DNA from: Dinoroseobacter sp039192165
GTDB lineage: Bacteria; Pseudomonadota; Alphaproteobacteria; Rhodobacterales; Rhodobacteraceae
Direction of reading: 5' to 3'
NCBI GenBank assembly: GCA_039192165.1
Contig: JBCCXD010000010.1
Location: 1-64,000 of the forward strand
DNA: 64,000 bases
Each line of letters begins with the position of its first letter. Position 1 is the stretch's first letter. The notes beneath the pieces are model-generated. The model searched no databases. It saw only the letters and a program-made list of their open reading frames with translations, and had not been told where the DNA came from. Below, piece after piece: positions 33,095-42,730 of the stretch. A program made the position numbers and the translations under genes.

Positions 33095-33798
33095 GGTCGT
33101 TCGGAAATCTCCCGTCTGTGGAAGCTCCGCATGTGGAAGCCCGATTGTGCTTCAGATCTACCATAGGACTGGCTTACTGGGCAGCTGCGGCGGACAGCGC
33201 AACCATTGCTATAACACTCGAGGCCAGGCTCCGTGTCCAGATATGCCTTACAGGCGGGTACATCGTAGTTGTCTTGCGAGAGAGCTGACACCGGACAAGC
33301 GGTCAGGCAAGGGCGACTTTCACAGGTGGCACATGGCGACGAGGAACGGGCCGGGAGTTTGATACTCCAAGGCAGCGCCAGACCGCCCCGATAGCTTATC
33401 ATCAAACCGGCGGTGTCATGCACCAACAGGCCGACTGGCGAGATATGGGCCCGCCCGGAGTCCCGTGCCCACCTCACGAAGGGTTGCCAAGGTGGGCCAC
33501 CAAACGGAAAGAGCGGAGAGGCGCCAAGCTCTGATGCCCACACCCCGATAACCCGATGAGACCACCTGTCCAGCGGATCCGGCTTGCCATCTGCATATTC
33601 GCGGCTGCCTTTGAAATGAGCCCAGAACCCTGGTTCCAAGGGCCCTAGCAGAAGCGCCGTCTTCGTACCGTTCGGCATGTCGGGGTCACCACTGGGATGC
33701 CAAGCGCCGAAGATCGCCAGGTGGCGCGCGAATGCGGCAGCTTCCAGGGCCGCATAGCTTGGCGCGCTAGCCCCTGCGTATGATAGACCCTGCGCCAT
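33091..33798 (-). CDS. 4Fe-4S ferredoxin-like protein, QueG-like C-terminus
   Basis: This 235-residue protein has eight cysteines in its C-terminal half: Cys156, 159, 164 and 168 (CATCESRPCLTACP) fit one 4Fe-4S cluster. Cys183, 195, 200 and 206 (CYSNGCAVRRSCP) may bind a second. The rest has no domain I recognise. I chose ATG 33798; it overlaps the end of argB by 32 bases. It is probably a soluble redox protein of unknown partner. Confidence 0.7.
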   Translation of the reverse strand: MAQGLSYAGASAPSYAALEAAAFARHLAIFGAWHPSGDPDMPNGTKTALLLGPLEPGFWAHFKGSREYADGKPDPLDRWSHRVIGVWASELGASPLFPFGGPPWQPFVRWARDSGRAHISPVGLLVHDTAGLMISYRGGLALPWSIKLPARSSSPCATCESRPCLTACPVSALSQDNYDVPACKAYLDTEPGLECYSNGCAVRRSCPVSQSYGRSEAQSGFHMRSFHRREISERP

Positions 33799-34630
33799 GT
33801 TCGGTGAACAGCTCCAGCAAGCATGCGTTAGGCGCTCGACCGTCGAGGATAACGGCCGCGCGAACGCCGTTTTTGATCGCAGAGACACATGTTTCAGTCT
33901 TGGGGATCATCCCTCCCGCAATTACGCCGTCCTCGGTCAGTTTCTCGATGTGATCGATTGTTAGTTCAGTCACAACCTCGCCGGAGGCGTCCTTCACGCC
34001 CGGCACGTCTGTAAGAAGCAAAAGCCGGTCGGCTTTGAGGGCCGCCGCAATTGCGCCGGCGACCGTGTCTCCGTTGATGTTGTATGTCTCGCCTTCGCGC
34101 CCGGTGCCAATTGGAGCGATCACAGGAATAATCTCCGCCTTCAGCAACTGCAGCAGTGTATCTGGTGTGACCTCCACCGGATCGCCGACAAAACCAAGCC
34201 CAGGGTCGGCGGGATCGCACACGATCATGTTGGCGTCTTTGCCGCTCAGACCTACGGCCCGTCCCCCTTCATCGTTGATGGCCTGGACTATGCGTTTATT
34301 GACCCGGCCGGACAGCACCATTTCCACGACTTCAACGGTTTGTGCGTCGGTCACGCGTTTGCCGTTTACAAACTCTGACGGGATATCGAGCCGTTCAAGC
34401 ATCTCGTTGATCATGGGGCCGCCGCCATGCACAACCACAGGGTTCACGCCCACCTGCCGCATAAGAACGATGTCCCGCGCAAAACTGGCCATATCTTCGA
34501 TATTACCCATTGCGTTGCCGCCGAACTTCACGACGACAATCGCGTCGTCGTAGCGCCGCAGATAGGGGACAGCTTCGGACAGTGTGCGCGCGGTGGCGAT
34601 CCAGTCGCGTTTCATATTTCGGTGCTTCAT
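33767..34630 (-). CDS. argB: acetylglutamate kinase
   Basis: ArgB phosphorylates N-acetylglutamate, the second step of arginine synthesis. The 287-residue product has VVVKFGGNAMG (~residues 32-42), NPVVVHGGGPMINEML and YNINGDTVAGAIAAAL. An N-terminal helix before KFGG fits the arginine-sensitive hexameric form. A second ATG five codons in would also work. Confidence 0.95.
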   Translation of the reverse strand: MKHRNMKRDWIATARTLSEAVPYLRRYDDAIVVVKFGGNAMGNIEDMASFARDIVLMRQVGVNPVVVHGGGPMINEMLERLDIPSEFVNGKRVTDAQTVEVVEMVLSGRVNKRIVQAINDEGGRAVGLSGKDANMIVCDPADPGLGFVGDPVEVTPDTLLQLLKAEIIPVIAPIGTGREGETYNINGDTVAGAIAAALKADRLLLLTDVPGVKDASGEVVTELTIDHIEKLTEDGVIAGGMIPKTETCVSAIKNGVRAAVILDGRAPNACLLELFTEHGAGSIIRRG

Positions 34631-34742
34631 CGTTCAGCCTTTGGGGCAGGGTGACGTCTGCTAGCGGGTTTTGAACCTTATGCCAAGCCAAGCCTGAACG
34701 ATCACGTGGATTCTGGCGTTTTGAGAGCAGGTGCTGACCGGA

Positions 34743-35399
34743 TCACTCAAGTCCTGCAATGACCGCGCGCAGCGTCGGGATACCCCATCCTTTCTCGGAT
34801 GACGTAACAATAAGCTCAGGATAGGCCGCAGGGTGCTTTGCCAGCGCTGCGCGGACCTGGGCAAGGATGCGTATGCGATCTTTTTCTTTTACCTTGTCGG
34901 CTTTTGTCAGCACCACCTGAAACGTCACGGCGGCGGTGTCCAGCAGTGACAGGATTTCCTCATCCACTGCCTTCACCCCATGCCTTGCATCGATCAGAAC
35001 AAAGGCGCGCCGCAAGCTCTGGCGCCCCGTCAGATAGGCCTTAAGCAAAGCCTGCCACTTTTGAACGACCGCGACCGGCGCTTCGGCAAATCCATAGCCC
35101 GGCACATCGACCAGATATTTGCTGTCGCCCAAGGTAAAGAAATTGATTTCTTGCGTCCGCCCGGGCGTGTTGGAGGTCCGCGCCAGCGCCTTGCGGCCAG
35201 TCAGAGCATTAATCAGTGAAGACTTTCCGACATTTGAGCGCCCTGCAAAGCAGACCTCAAGCCGGTCGGCCGGCGGTAGTCCGTCCATCGCAACCACACC
35301 TTTGAGAAAATCCACCGGTCCCGCAAATAGCCTGCGGCCCGCCTCAGCCGAGTGGCTGTCAGGCTCCGGGACTTCGGGAAAGGGCAGGGGTTGGCTCAT
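34743..35399 (-). CDS. yihA: ribosome-biogenesis GTPase EngB/YsxC
   Basis: The 218-residue GTPase has G1 GRSNVGKSSLINALT, G3 DVPGYG and G4 TKADK. EngB acts in late 50S assembly. It overlaps the MOSC gene's stop by 4 nt, and yidC lies just upstream in the same run. Confidence 0.95.
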   Translation of the reverse strand: MSQPLPFPEVPEPDSHSAEAGRRLFAGPVDFLKGVVAMDGLPPADRLEVCFAGRSNVGKSSLINALTGRKALARTSNTPGRTQEINFFTLGDSKYLVDVPGYGFAEAPVAVVQKWQALLKAYLTGRQSLRRAFVLIDARHGVKAVDEEILSLLDTAAVTFQVVLTKADKVKEKDRIRILAQVRAALAKHPAAYPELIVTSSEKGWGIPTLRAVIAGLE

Positions 35400-36145
35400 G
35401 GAAGAAGCTGTAACGTGTCGCCTTCTTGGATGGGACCGGGTTTGGTCACAACAGCGTAAACGCCGAAGTCACGATGCTCCCAGCCCTCCTCCAGCGCGCC
35501 CAGCGTGTCGGCGTCGCGAATTCCGGTCTTCGGGTTTGTGGCTGTTGCCAGACATCTGGTGATGCGTTCGGTCACCTTCAGTTCGGCCTCGCCCAGCTTT
35601 AAGCTGCGGCCGATCCACTCGAATTCTTCCCAGGGGCCGAGCCCTTCGAGCCAGACATTGCCGCGCCAGCGACGGATATCCAGCGGCATTCCTACTTTTT
35701 GGGACACAGCGCGATGTGTCGAGTGATTATTCAGGCTGAGTGTGGGGTCGGGTGAGTCTGTCATGCCGCGCCCCTTGGCGCGGATCAGCTTTACCGGCGC
35801 GGCGCGCCCGGCATCCATGAGTGGCGCGACCCACTCCAGAAACGCTGCCTCATCCGTATCTGGGGCAAAGGTCAGTTCCGGGCGGTTTGGATGCGTGAGC
35901 GTCACCTGCATCATATCGTCTGACAGGCTGGCGCTTACTGCGGCCAGGGCAGGGGTCTTGGCGACGCGCGTGAAGTTGTTGCAAGAAACCCATTCTGGCC
36001 CACGGTCTCGTGCCGCCTCATGAAGAACAGCCCAAAGTCGATCCCCGGGCAGGGTCTGCCCGGGGGTTAGATGTGCTTGGGTGATCCGCTCATAGCCGTG
36101 CGACTTGATCGGGTAACGCCAAATTTCAGTGATTTTGCCCGCCAC
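35396..36145 (-). CDS. MOSC-domain protein
   Basis: The 249-residue protein has an N-terminal MOSC_N-like part (GKITEIWRYPIKSHGYERI) and a C-terminal MOSC beta barrel with the likely sulfur-carrying Cys in ERITRCLATATNP. MOSC proteins move sulfur to molybdenum-cofactor or related targets; the specific role is unknown. I chose GTG at 36145, one base after the yidC stop. An ATG at 36220 would bury 74 bases inside yidC. Confidence 0.8.
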   Translation of the reverse strand: MAGKITEIWRYPIKSHGYERITQAHLTPGQTLPGDRLWAVLHEAARDRGPEWVSCNNFTRVAKTPALAAVSASLSDDMMQVTLTHPNRPELTFAPDTDEAAFLEWVAPLMDAGRAAPVKLIRAKGRGMTDSPDPTLSLNNHSTHRAVSQKVGMPLDIRRWRGNVWLEGLGPWEEFEWIGRSLKLGEAELKVTERITRCLATATNPKTGIRDADTLGALEEGWEHRDFGVYAVVTKPGPIQEGDTLQLLP

Positions 36146-36146
36146 T

Positions 36147-37985
36147 TTACTTGCTGTCCGACTGCTTGTTCTTGGCAAAGCTTGCTTTGATGTTGCCGAA
36201 TACGTCCGGTTTGTAGCCATGATTACGCATGATCAAGTATTGCTGCGCGAAGGTGATTACGTTGTTGGCAATCCAGTAGACGATTAGCCCACTCGCGAAA
36301 GTCCCCAGCATGAACATGAATACCCAGGGCAGCCAGGCAAAGATCATCGCCTGTGTTGGGTCGGTTGGCGCTGGGTTCAGTTTCTGTTGCAGCCACATTG
36401 AGATACCCAGCAGCAGTGGCAGGATGCCAATGAAGATCAATGCCATGATTGAACCAGCCTCAGGCGCGCCCCATCCAAAGAGACCGAATGCGTTAAAGAT
36501 CGAGGTCGGGTCGGGGGCAGACAGGTCCTGGAATGGACCAAAAAAGGGTGCGTGTCGCAATTCAATCGTGACGAAGATCACCTTGTAGAGCGAGAAGAAG
36601 ATGGGGATCTGAAGCAGGATTGGCAGACAGCCAGCTGCGGGGTTCACCTTCTCCTTCTTGTAAAGCTCCATCATCGCCATCTGCATCTTCTGCCGATCGT
36701 CGCCAACCTTCTCTTTGATTTTTTCCATCTCCGGCTGAAGTTCCTTCATCTTCGCCATCGAGACATAGGACTTGTATGCAAGTGGGAAGAGAAGTGCCTT
36801 GATCAGCAGCGTCAATGCGATGATCGAGACCCCCATATTTCCGATGAGAATGTTCAGCTCGTGCAGGACCCAGAAGATTGGCTTGGTCAGAAAATAGAAC
36901 CATCCCCAGTCAATCGAGTCGATGAAGCGCTCGATGCCGAGATTTCGTTCGTACCCTCGAATGGCTTCCCATTCCTTGGCTCCGGCGAAAAGCCGTGTCG
37001 TGACCTCTTGCGTTGCGCCAGGGGCAATCTCGAGGGTCGGGAGGCGGATTTCAGTCTGATAGATGTCCGCGGAATCGACGTATTTCGCAACCTTGGAGAA
37101 CGCTTGACCTGGTTCCGGAACCAGAGTTGTCATCCAGAACTTATCCGTAAATCCGATCCAACCGTTCCCTGCGACTTGAGTCACGCTGGTCCGCGCGCCT
37201 TCGCTTTGGATGAAATCGAAATCGGTGATATCGTCATAGTCGATCTCGATCAGCTCTCCGTCGGCCACGGCGACGACCCCTTCATGCAGGATGAAGAAGT
37301 TAATCGTGTCGGGGCGACCATGGCGCGCAATGATCCCGTAGGGCTGCATGCGCTTGGCTGTATCCGAGGTGTTCTCCACGCTTTGGGTGATGTCGAACAT
37401 AAAGTCTTCATCGACAGAGATCGTTCGTCTGAAGACCATCCCCAGGTCGTTTTCCCATCGCAGAACAACGGGTTGCTCGATGCCTAGCTCGCCTCCGCTT
37501 TCCACTGACCAGATGGTGTTGGCATTCGGAACCTGATCGAAACTCAGGTCACCTGCCGGCGCCCAGCCGTGCAGCGCGTAGTAGGAGTTTGGCTGTCCCA
37601 CTGGTGACAGCAATCGCACGATCGGAGAATCCGGCTCCAGCGTTTCGTTGTAGCCCTTGAGCGAAAGATCGTCGATGCGCCCACCAAGGAGCGAGATTGA
37701 CCCTTTAATACTTGGGGTATCAATGGGAATCCGGGCAATCTCGGGCGTTTGCGTCTGCGCGGCCGTCGTACCGGTTTGGGCCTGTGGAACAGACCCGGGC
37801 TGCGCCGGTGCGACGGCCGCGGGAGGTGCTACTGCAACTGACGGGGCTGGCTGGGTTTCACTGACCTCAGTTGGCGCGTTCGGGTCGACCGCTGGTTCTT
37901 CCGGAGGGAAAAGCAGGAACCATACAAGGATAACCAGAAAGCTGAGCGCCGTCGCGAGAATGAGGTTTTTGTTCTGATCGTCCAT
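36147..37985 (-). CDS. yidC: membrane protein insertase YidC
   Basis: YidC inserts and folds inner-membrane proteins with or without Sec. The 612-residue protein has an N-terminal anchor (NLILATALSFLVILVWFLL), a large periplasmic domain (~residues 60-355) and a C-terminal five-helix insertase core including LFPLAYKSYVSMAKMKELQP and AAGCLPILLQIPIFFSLYKV. Proline/Ala-rich residues 30-80 link anchor to domain. Confidence 0.97.
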   Translation of the reverse strand: MDDQNKNLILATALSFLVILVWFLLFPPEEPAVDPNAPTEVSETQPAPSVAVAPPAAVAPAQPGSVPQAQTGTTAAQTQTPEIARIPIDTPSIKGSISLLGGRIDDLSLKGYNETLEPDSPIVRLLSPVGQPNSYYALHGWAPAGDLSFDQVPNANTIWSVESGGELGIEQPVVLRWENDLGMVFRRTISVDEDFMFDITQSVENTSDTAKRMQPYGIIARHGRPDTINFFILHEGVVAVADGELIEIDYDDITDFDFIQSEGARTSVTQVAGNGWIGFTDKFWMTTLVPEPGQAFSKVAKYVDSADIYQTEIRLPTLEIAPGATQEVTTRLFAGAKEWEAIRGYERNLGIERFIDSIDWGWFYFLTKPIFWVLHELNILIGNMGVSIIALTLLIKALLFPLAYKSYVSMAKMKELQPEMEKIKEKVGDDRQKMQMAMMELYKKEKVNPAAGCLPILLQIPIFFSLYKVIFVTIELRHAPFFGPFQDLSAPDPTSIFNAFGLFGWGAPEAGSIMALIFIGILPLLLGISMWLQQKLNPAPTDPTQAMIFAWLPWVFMFMLGTFASGLIVYWIANNVITFAQQYLIMRNHGYKPDVFGNIKASFAKNKQSDSK

Positions 37986-38113
37986 CTGGACCCATACCTG
38001 TTTTTATAAGTTAGCAGGGTTCAACCCACAGGACAGGTAAAGGTCAAGTCATTTTCCCGAAAGGCCCGGGCGGAAATAATTGCCGGGTGTTCTAAAAGCG
38101 GCCCGAAATCCTC

Positions 38114-39655
38114 TCAGGCCCCGCGCTTTGCCGGAATCGCAGGTGTCTCCGGAAGCCTGCCGATATAATCCGGGAGCCAGGTGAACGTCTCCTCCAGCGG
38201 CATCGGCCTTGCAATTCCAAACCCCTGGACATGTTGGCATCCCAGCTGGGCAAGCATGGAGTGCTCTCCTAGCGTTTCGACGCCTTCTGCGAGGCTTTCA
38301 ACATCCAGTTGATGGGCCATTGTCAAAATCGCAGAGACCATCCTCTGTTGGTCTCCGTCCTTGTCGAGTCTGGTGACAAAGGACCTGTCAATCTTGATGC
38401 GGTTGATCCCGAACTTTTTTATGGCACTGATGGAGGCGTTCCCGGTCCCAAAATCATCAAGATCAAGGTTGCATCCCAGTTCGTGGATCGCAGCAAGATT
38501 GCGCAGAACGATGTCGTCCTCCGTGTCTGAAACAACGGTTTCCAAAATCTCGACAGACAGGCGACCGGGGCGAAGACCAAACCGGTCGAGCTCCCACTTC
38601 ACTTTTTCAACGAGATGCGGATTTCGCAACTCCGTGCCGCCGAAGTTTACGCCGACACAAGGCACATGAAACCCTGCGCGGTCCCAGGCACTCAGCGCTT
38701 TGAGGCTTTGGTAGAGGATGACCTCACTCAGTCTTTCTGTACGGCCCGTGGCCTCGATAGCAGGCAGGAATTCCGCAGGGGCAATCGCGCCACGCTCGGC
38801 ATGTTCCCAGCGGGCCAAAGCTTCAAAACCTGTGACGCGTCCGGTGTCGGTCGAGATCTGAGGTTGGAACCATGCCTTGATCTGTCCGTTCTCGAGTGCT
38901 TTCGCCAGATCCTCGGCCAAGGCGTGTGTAGTCGAGACATCGACCTGCATTTCAGGAGAATATACCCGGAGAGCGCCGGCACCGTGCGCGCGGGCTGTGA
39001 CCATTGCTCGCTCAGCTGCATGTAAAAGGCTGGTTCCCGTCGCCTCAGGACTTTTGCTCGCCAGGGCAACGCCGATGCAGGCACTTATGTAAGTTGTGAC
39101 ACCTGAGATCGGGATTGGTTCGCTCAAAGCACGGTGCAGCCGGTCCGCGACAGACAGGATCGCGTCAAGTGTCATGCCTTCTGCCGGAGCGAGGTAAAGC
39201 GCGAACGCGTCCGCATCCAATCGCACAACGAGATCGTCGTCACGTACCGCGTGTTTCAATCGCTCGGCCGTAGCTTTCAAAACGCAGTCGGCGACATCGC
39301 GGCCCCAGCGTTCGTTGAAACTGTGAAACTCGTCCAAATCGATCACAAGCACTGCCGCGGTGCGCGTGCTTGCCCCTGGCGTTGCAAAATACTGGTCGAG
39401 TTTCTGCGTCAGTGCGTGGCGCATAGGCAACTTAGTTAATCCGTCGCGCCCGCCTTTTGGGGTCGAAACGATTTCGAGTGCGCGCAGAGAAAGCACGAGA
39501 AATGGCAGAAGAGAACTGGCCCCTATCACCCACCGGATGTCGTCTGCGGCAAAGGATACTGCCACGAAGAAAGGAAGAAGACCGACGAGGAGCACGGGGT
39601 CCTGGAAAACACTTATGCTCGCAATCCTCAGGAACTGAGTTACACGCAACGCCAT
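38114..39655 (-). CDS. membrane GGDEF-EAL protein, degenerate GGDEF
   Basis: The 513-residue protein has two N-terminal membrane segments (residues ~18-60), then a GGDEF-fold domain whose signature is replaced by LDADA (146-150), so it cannot make c-di-GMP. The EAL domain keeps its catalytic set: EALARW at 278-283, Asn337, Glu369, Asp400-Asp401 and Lys421, with QHVQGFG near 474. It should hydrolyse c-di-GMP to pGpG, with the dead GGDEF perhaps sensing GTP. It breaks the usual yidD-yidC link. Confidence 0.9.
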   Translation of the reverse strand: MALRVTQFLRIASISVFQDPVLLVGLLPFFVAVSFAADDIRWVIGASSLLPFLVLSLRALEIVSTPKGGRDGLTKLPMRHALTQKLDQYFATPGASTRTAAVLVIDLDEFHSFNERWGRDVADCVLKATAERLKHAVRDDDLVVRLDADAFALYLAPAEGMTLDAILSVADRLHRALSEPIPISGVTTYISACIGVALASKSPEATGTSLLHAAERAMVTARAHGAGALRVYSPEMQVDVSTTHALAEDLAKALENGQIKAWFQPQISTDTGRVTGFEALARWEHAERGAIAPAEFLPAIEATGRTERLSEVILYQSLKALSAWDRAGFHVPCVGVNFGGTELRNPHLVEKVKWELDRFGLRPGRLSVEILETVVSDTEDDIVLRNLAAIHELGCNLDLDDFGTGNASISAIKKFGINRIKIDRSFVTRLDKDGDQQRMVSAILTMAHQLDVESLAEGVETLGEHSMLAQLGCQHVQGFGIARPMPLEETFTWLPDYIGRLPETPAIPAKRGA

Positions 39656-39772
39656 TCGGACACGCCCCTCGCCGTTTCTTCAGGACCAAACAGGGTCAGT
39701 CTAAGGCCAACCAGTGCGGTCCGCGTTAATGCGCCAGAGCGTTTTTTTGGCGTTTTTCTTTAAATTTTCCAA

Positions 39773-40651
39773 TTATTTCGCTGGGTCTCCGTCAGGCAGC
39801 GCGCGGGTGAGAGCGGCGAAGTCAAAGAGCTTCTCGTCCAGCATATGGGAAGGACGGATGTTGGTCAGCGCTCTAAATATGACCTGCCTACGGCCGGGAT
39901 TGTTCTTTTCCCAGCTGTCCAGAAGAGCTTTGACCTGTTGGCGTTGCAGCCCGTCCTGTGATCCGCACAGATCGCAGGGTATGATCGGATAGTTCATTGC
40001 GCGGGCAAACGTCTCGCAATCCGCCTCCGCAACATGAGCCAGTGGGCGGTAGACAAACAAATCTCCGTCCTCATTGACTAACTTAGGCGGCATCGTCGCG
40101 AGCCGTCCGCCGTGGAACAGGTTCATAAAAAAGGTTTCAAGAATATCATCGCGATGGTGCCCGAGCACGACCGCCGAACATCCCTCTTCGCGGGCGATGC
40201 GATACAGGTTGCCGCGCCGCAGCCGTGAACAGAGTGCGCAATAGGTGCGCCCTGCCGGCACCTTGTCGGTCACAATGGAATAGGTGTCCTGAAACTCTAT
40301 CCGGTGGGGCACTCCCATCCGCTCCAGGAACTCGGGCAGGACCGTTGCCGGAAACCCCGGTTGGCCCTGGTCCAGGTTACAAGCCAGTAGGTCCACCGGC
40401 AGAAGCCCACGCCATTGCAGTTCATGTAGGATGGCAAGAAGCGTGTAGCTGTCCTTTCCGCCTGACAAGCAGACAAGCCACCGCGTGCCGCGTTCGATCA
40501 TGCCGTAGTGTTCGATGGCCTCACGGGTTTGGCGCACGATGCGCTTGCGCAGCTTCTTAAATTCAGTGGTGGTCGGCGCGCCTTCGAACAGTGGGTGGAA
40601 TTCGGTGTCGTCAAGCATGTCGCGCCTCGGCTTGGCTATTGAGTTTGCCAT
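39773..40651 (-). CDS. ttcA: tRNA cytidine(32) 2-thiolation protein TtcA
   Basis: The 292-residue enzyme has the PP-loop SGGKDS at residues 63-68 and Fe-S cluster cysteines Cys138-x2-Cys141 and Cys226 (with Cys229 nearby). TtcA makes 2-thiocytidine at position 32 of some tRNAs, including tRNA-Arg(ACG) in E. coli, a tRNA also present in this window. Confidence 0.93.
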   Translation of the reverse strand: MANSIAKPRRDMLDDTEFHPLFEGAPTTTEFKKLRKRIVRQTREAIEHYGMIERGTRWLVCLSGGKDSYTLLAILHELQWRGLLPVDLLACNLDQGQPGFPATVLPEFLERMGVPHRIEFQDTYSIVTDKVPAGRTYCALCSRLRRGNLYRIAREEGCSAVVLGHHRDDILETFFMNLFHGGRLATMPPKLVNEDGDLFVYRPLAHVAEADCETFARAMNYPIIPCDLCGSQDGLQRQQVKALLDSWEKNNPGRRQVIFRALTNIRPSHMLDEKLFDFAALTRALPDGDPAK

Positions 40652-40738
40652 AGTTGATGGACCGGTGCCGCGTCAATCGCGGGCTTGCCCGGGAAGAGCC
40701 GCGCATTAACTGGCACGCAACGACCAAAGGGGACCTCG

Positions 40739-41263
40739 ATGCGCTGCTTCGCACTGATTTTTGCACTGTTTCTGGCCGCGTGCACCGGGAAGCCTTCGCT
40801 CGAAGATCCCGCCTTGAGCGACCGGACCCTGAACCTTGAAGAGTTCTTCGAAGGCGAAAGCGTGGCCTATGGTCAGTTTCAGGACGTCTTCGGGACGGTC
40901 CGGCGTCGCTTTGAGGTTCAGATATACGGTGAATGGAATGGCGAGACGCTCACTCTGACCGAGGACTTTGTCTATGAGGATGGTTCCACTGAGCAACGGA
41001 TCTGGACCCTGACCAAAACCGGCGCTGAGACCTGGGAGGGCACGGCGCCTGGGGTGCTTGGCATAGCAAGCGGAGAAGAGCGGAACGATACCTTCAACTG
41101 GGTCTATACAATCGACCTGCCCATGCCTGATGGCTCGACAAGGCGGTTTTCGTTTGATGACTGGATGTGGTTGCTGAGCGATGACCGTCTTTTGAACCGC
41201 GCGTACATGTCAATCTATGGCGTGCCGGTGGGCGAGGTCATTATCACCTTCGAAAAGATCTGA
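40739..41263 (+). CDS. DUF3833 lipoprotein
   Basis: The 174-residue protein has a signal peptide with lipobox FLAAC (Cys15) and a lipocalin-like DUF3833 body (LNLEEFFEGESVAYGQFQDV, WVYTIDLPMPDGSTRRFSFDDWMW). Probably membrane anchored. The function is unknown. I chose ATG 40739 since it gives a correct signal peptide. Confidence 0.8.
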   Translation: MRCFALIFALFLAACTGKPSLEDPALSDRTLNLEEFFEGESVAYGQFQDVFGTVRRRFEVQIYGEWNGETLTLTEDFVYEDGSTEQRIWTLTKTGAETWEGTAPGVLGIASGEERNDTFNWVYTIDLPMPDGSTRRFSFDDWMWLLSDDRLLNRAYMSIYGVPVGEVIITFEKI

Positions 41264-41421
41264 AGCCTCTCCAGATTGGCCTATGTTCACGAAAATCAAC
41301 GCGCTGCCGGGCGAAGGCCCACAGCCAGCGGACCCCAAACCCCAGTTTCAACCGCAAGAGCCCCAAATTCGGCCGTTTTTCGGTGTTCCTTGTTCGTTGA
41401 TCAAGAAACGGACAAAGCCAA

Positions 41422-41808
41422 ATGGCCAAAAGAACAAAGACCCGAAAGCCGCTGGAGGACATCCTGGCGTCTTGCTCAGAGACGCTATTCCCTGCGGAAC
41501 TGGGGGCTGCTCGGGTGACTTTGGACAGCCGTAGCTCTGACGGCGACACACCCCTGCATGACGCACTCTGGCGGGACGATACCTATGCTGTGCTTCGGTT
41601 TATTGAGGCGGGCGCTGATGTGAATGCGCAGGGCAACATGTTGGAAACCCCGCTACACATTGCGGTTCGCAAGAAAAACCTGGCGGTGGTTGAAGCTTTG
41701 CTTTCGGCAGGTGCCGACGTATCCATAATGTCCGAGTTTGGGCAGTCCCCCAAGAGCCTTGCGGAGGCTGAGGGGGGCAGTTTGCGTAGACTGTTCCTGA
41801 ACAAATGA
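41422..41808 (+). CDS. short ankyrin-repeat protein
   Basis: The 128-residue protein has two full ankyrin repeats (GDTPLHDALWRDDTYAVLRF; ETPLHIAVRKKNLAVVEALL) and part of a third, ending LRRLFLNK. It lacks a signal peptide, so cytosolic binding is likely. It converges on yidD with 46 bases between. Partner unknown. Confidence 0.8.
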   Translation: MAKRTKTRKPLEDILASCSETLFPAELGAARVTLDSRSSDGDTPLHDALWRDDTYAVLRFIEAGADVNAQGNMLETPLHIAVRKKNLAVVEALLSAGADVSIMSEFGQSPKSLAEAEGGSLRRLFLNK

Positions 41809-41854
41809 CGTTGACGTCTCGGTGACGCGACGAATTTGCCAAGTTTGTTTGAGC

Positions 41855-42076
41855 TCAGTCCGGGACGTTGTCGATGCCAGAGCCGCCCCATGGGTGGCAG
41901 CGCAGGATACGACGAAGTGCGAGGTAGCCGCCTTTGATCCCGCCGTGTTTTTTCAGCGCTTCGAGCGCATAGGCCGAGCAGGTGGGATGATAGCGACAGT
42001 TGTGGCCAACCCAGGGAGAAAAGACTGCACGATACGCTCTGACCGGGAGCGAGAAGGCCCAGGCAAGCGGAGTCAT
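41855..42076 (-). CDS. yidD: membrane protein insertion efficiency factor YidD
   Basis: The 73-residue YidD has FSPWVGHNCRYHPTCSAYALEAL and AFSLPVRAYRAV, the family hallmarks. It aids YidC-mediated insertion. Its first base is the last base of rnpA. The yidC gene, normally next, is 3.9 kb away. Confidence 0.95.
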   Translation of the reverse strand: MTPLAWAFSLPVRAYRAVFSPWVGHNCRYHPTCSAYALEALKKHGGIKGGYLALRRILRCHPWGGSGIDNVPD

Positions 42077-42477
42077 TACCGCCCCCTATGGAGCGCGTTC
42101 AGAGCGGAGACCAGATCGCGCCGCAGGGATTCGAACGGGCGCAAAACGGTTTCGTCTTTGCGTCCAATCAAGACGTAGTCCCAACCGGGCTTGCCATGTG
42201 CAGAAAGTTCCAGGCGAGCGATCTCGCGCAAGCGACGTTTGGCTCTGTTGCGCGCGACGGCGTTTCCAACTTTCTTAGAGCAAGTAAAGCCAACGCGAAT
42301 GATGTCCGGGCAGGCTTCGTCATAGCGGCGTCTGCGGGCTTGCAGCAGAAATGCAGGTGCGGAATGGCGCTTTGCCCGCGCGGCGGCGATAAAATCGGAT
42401 CGCTTCGACAGAATAACAAGCGCCGCCGGCGAGGACGCGGGCGGCGTGTAGGACACAGGCGTGTCGGTGTTTACCAT
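42076..42477 (-). CDS. rnpA: ribonuclease P protein component
   Basis: The 133-residue RnpA has the RNR motif region VARNRAKRRLREIAR that binds P RNA and pre-tRNA. The N-terminal ~35 residues (PVSYTPPASSPAALVILSKR) are a family-typical loose extension. It lies 23 bases after rpmH. Confidence 0.95.
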   Translation of the reverse strand: MVNTDTPVSYTPPASSPAALVILSKRSDFIAAARAKRHSAPAFLLQARRRRYDEACPDIIRVGFTCSKKVGNAVARNRAKRRLREIARLELSAHGKPGWDYVLIGRKDETVLRPFESLRRDLVSALNALHRGR

Positions 42478-42500
42478 AACAGCCCGCAGGCCGGAGCGAC

Positions 42501-42635
42501 TTATGCGCTCAGCGACTTACGACCGCGTGCGCGGCGGGCGTTAAGGATCTTACGGCCGGCCTTGGTGGCCATGCGCGCGCGGAACCCGTGACGCCGCTTG
42601 CGGACAAGGTTCGACGGTTGGAACGTGCGCTTCAT
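42501..42635 (-). CDS. rpmH: 50S ribosomal protein L34
   Basis: The 44-residue L34 reads [20 protein letters not shown] and ends RGRKSLSA, a full-length match. It heads the rpmH-rnpA-yidD run. A strong promoter candidate lies 67 bases upstream. Confidence 0.97.
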
Positions 42636-42701
42636 TACTTTTCTCCTTCGGTTGGCCTGAGGCTTTGGCAGCCTTTGGACCGAGAATTCGTCAAGATTCG
42701 T

Positions 42702-42730
42702 CGTTTAGGCGCAAGCGCCGAACAAGTCAA
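42702..42730 (-). promoter_or_regulatory. candidate rpmH promoter
   Basis: On the minus strand TTGACT (42730-42725) is 17 bases from TAAACG (42707-42702). The spacer contains a GGCGCTTGCGCC dyad. The rest of the 312-base rpmH-lptE gap shows no gene I can support. Confidence 0.5.
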
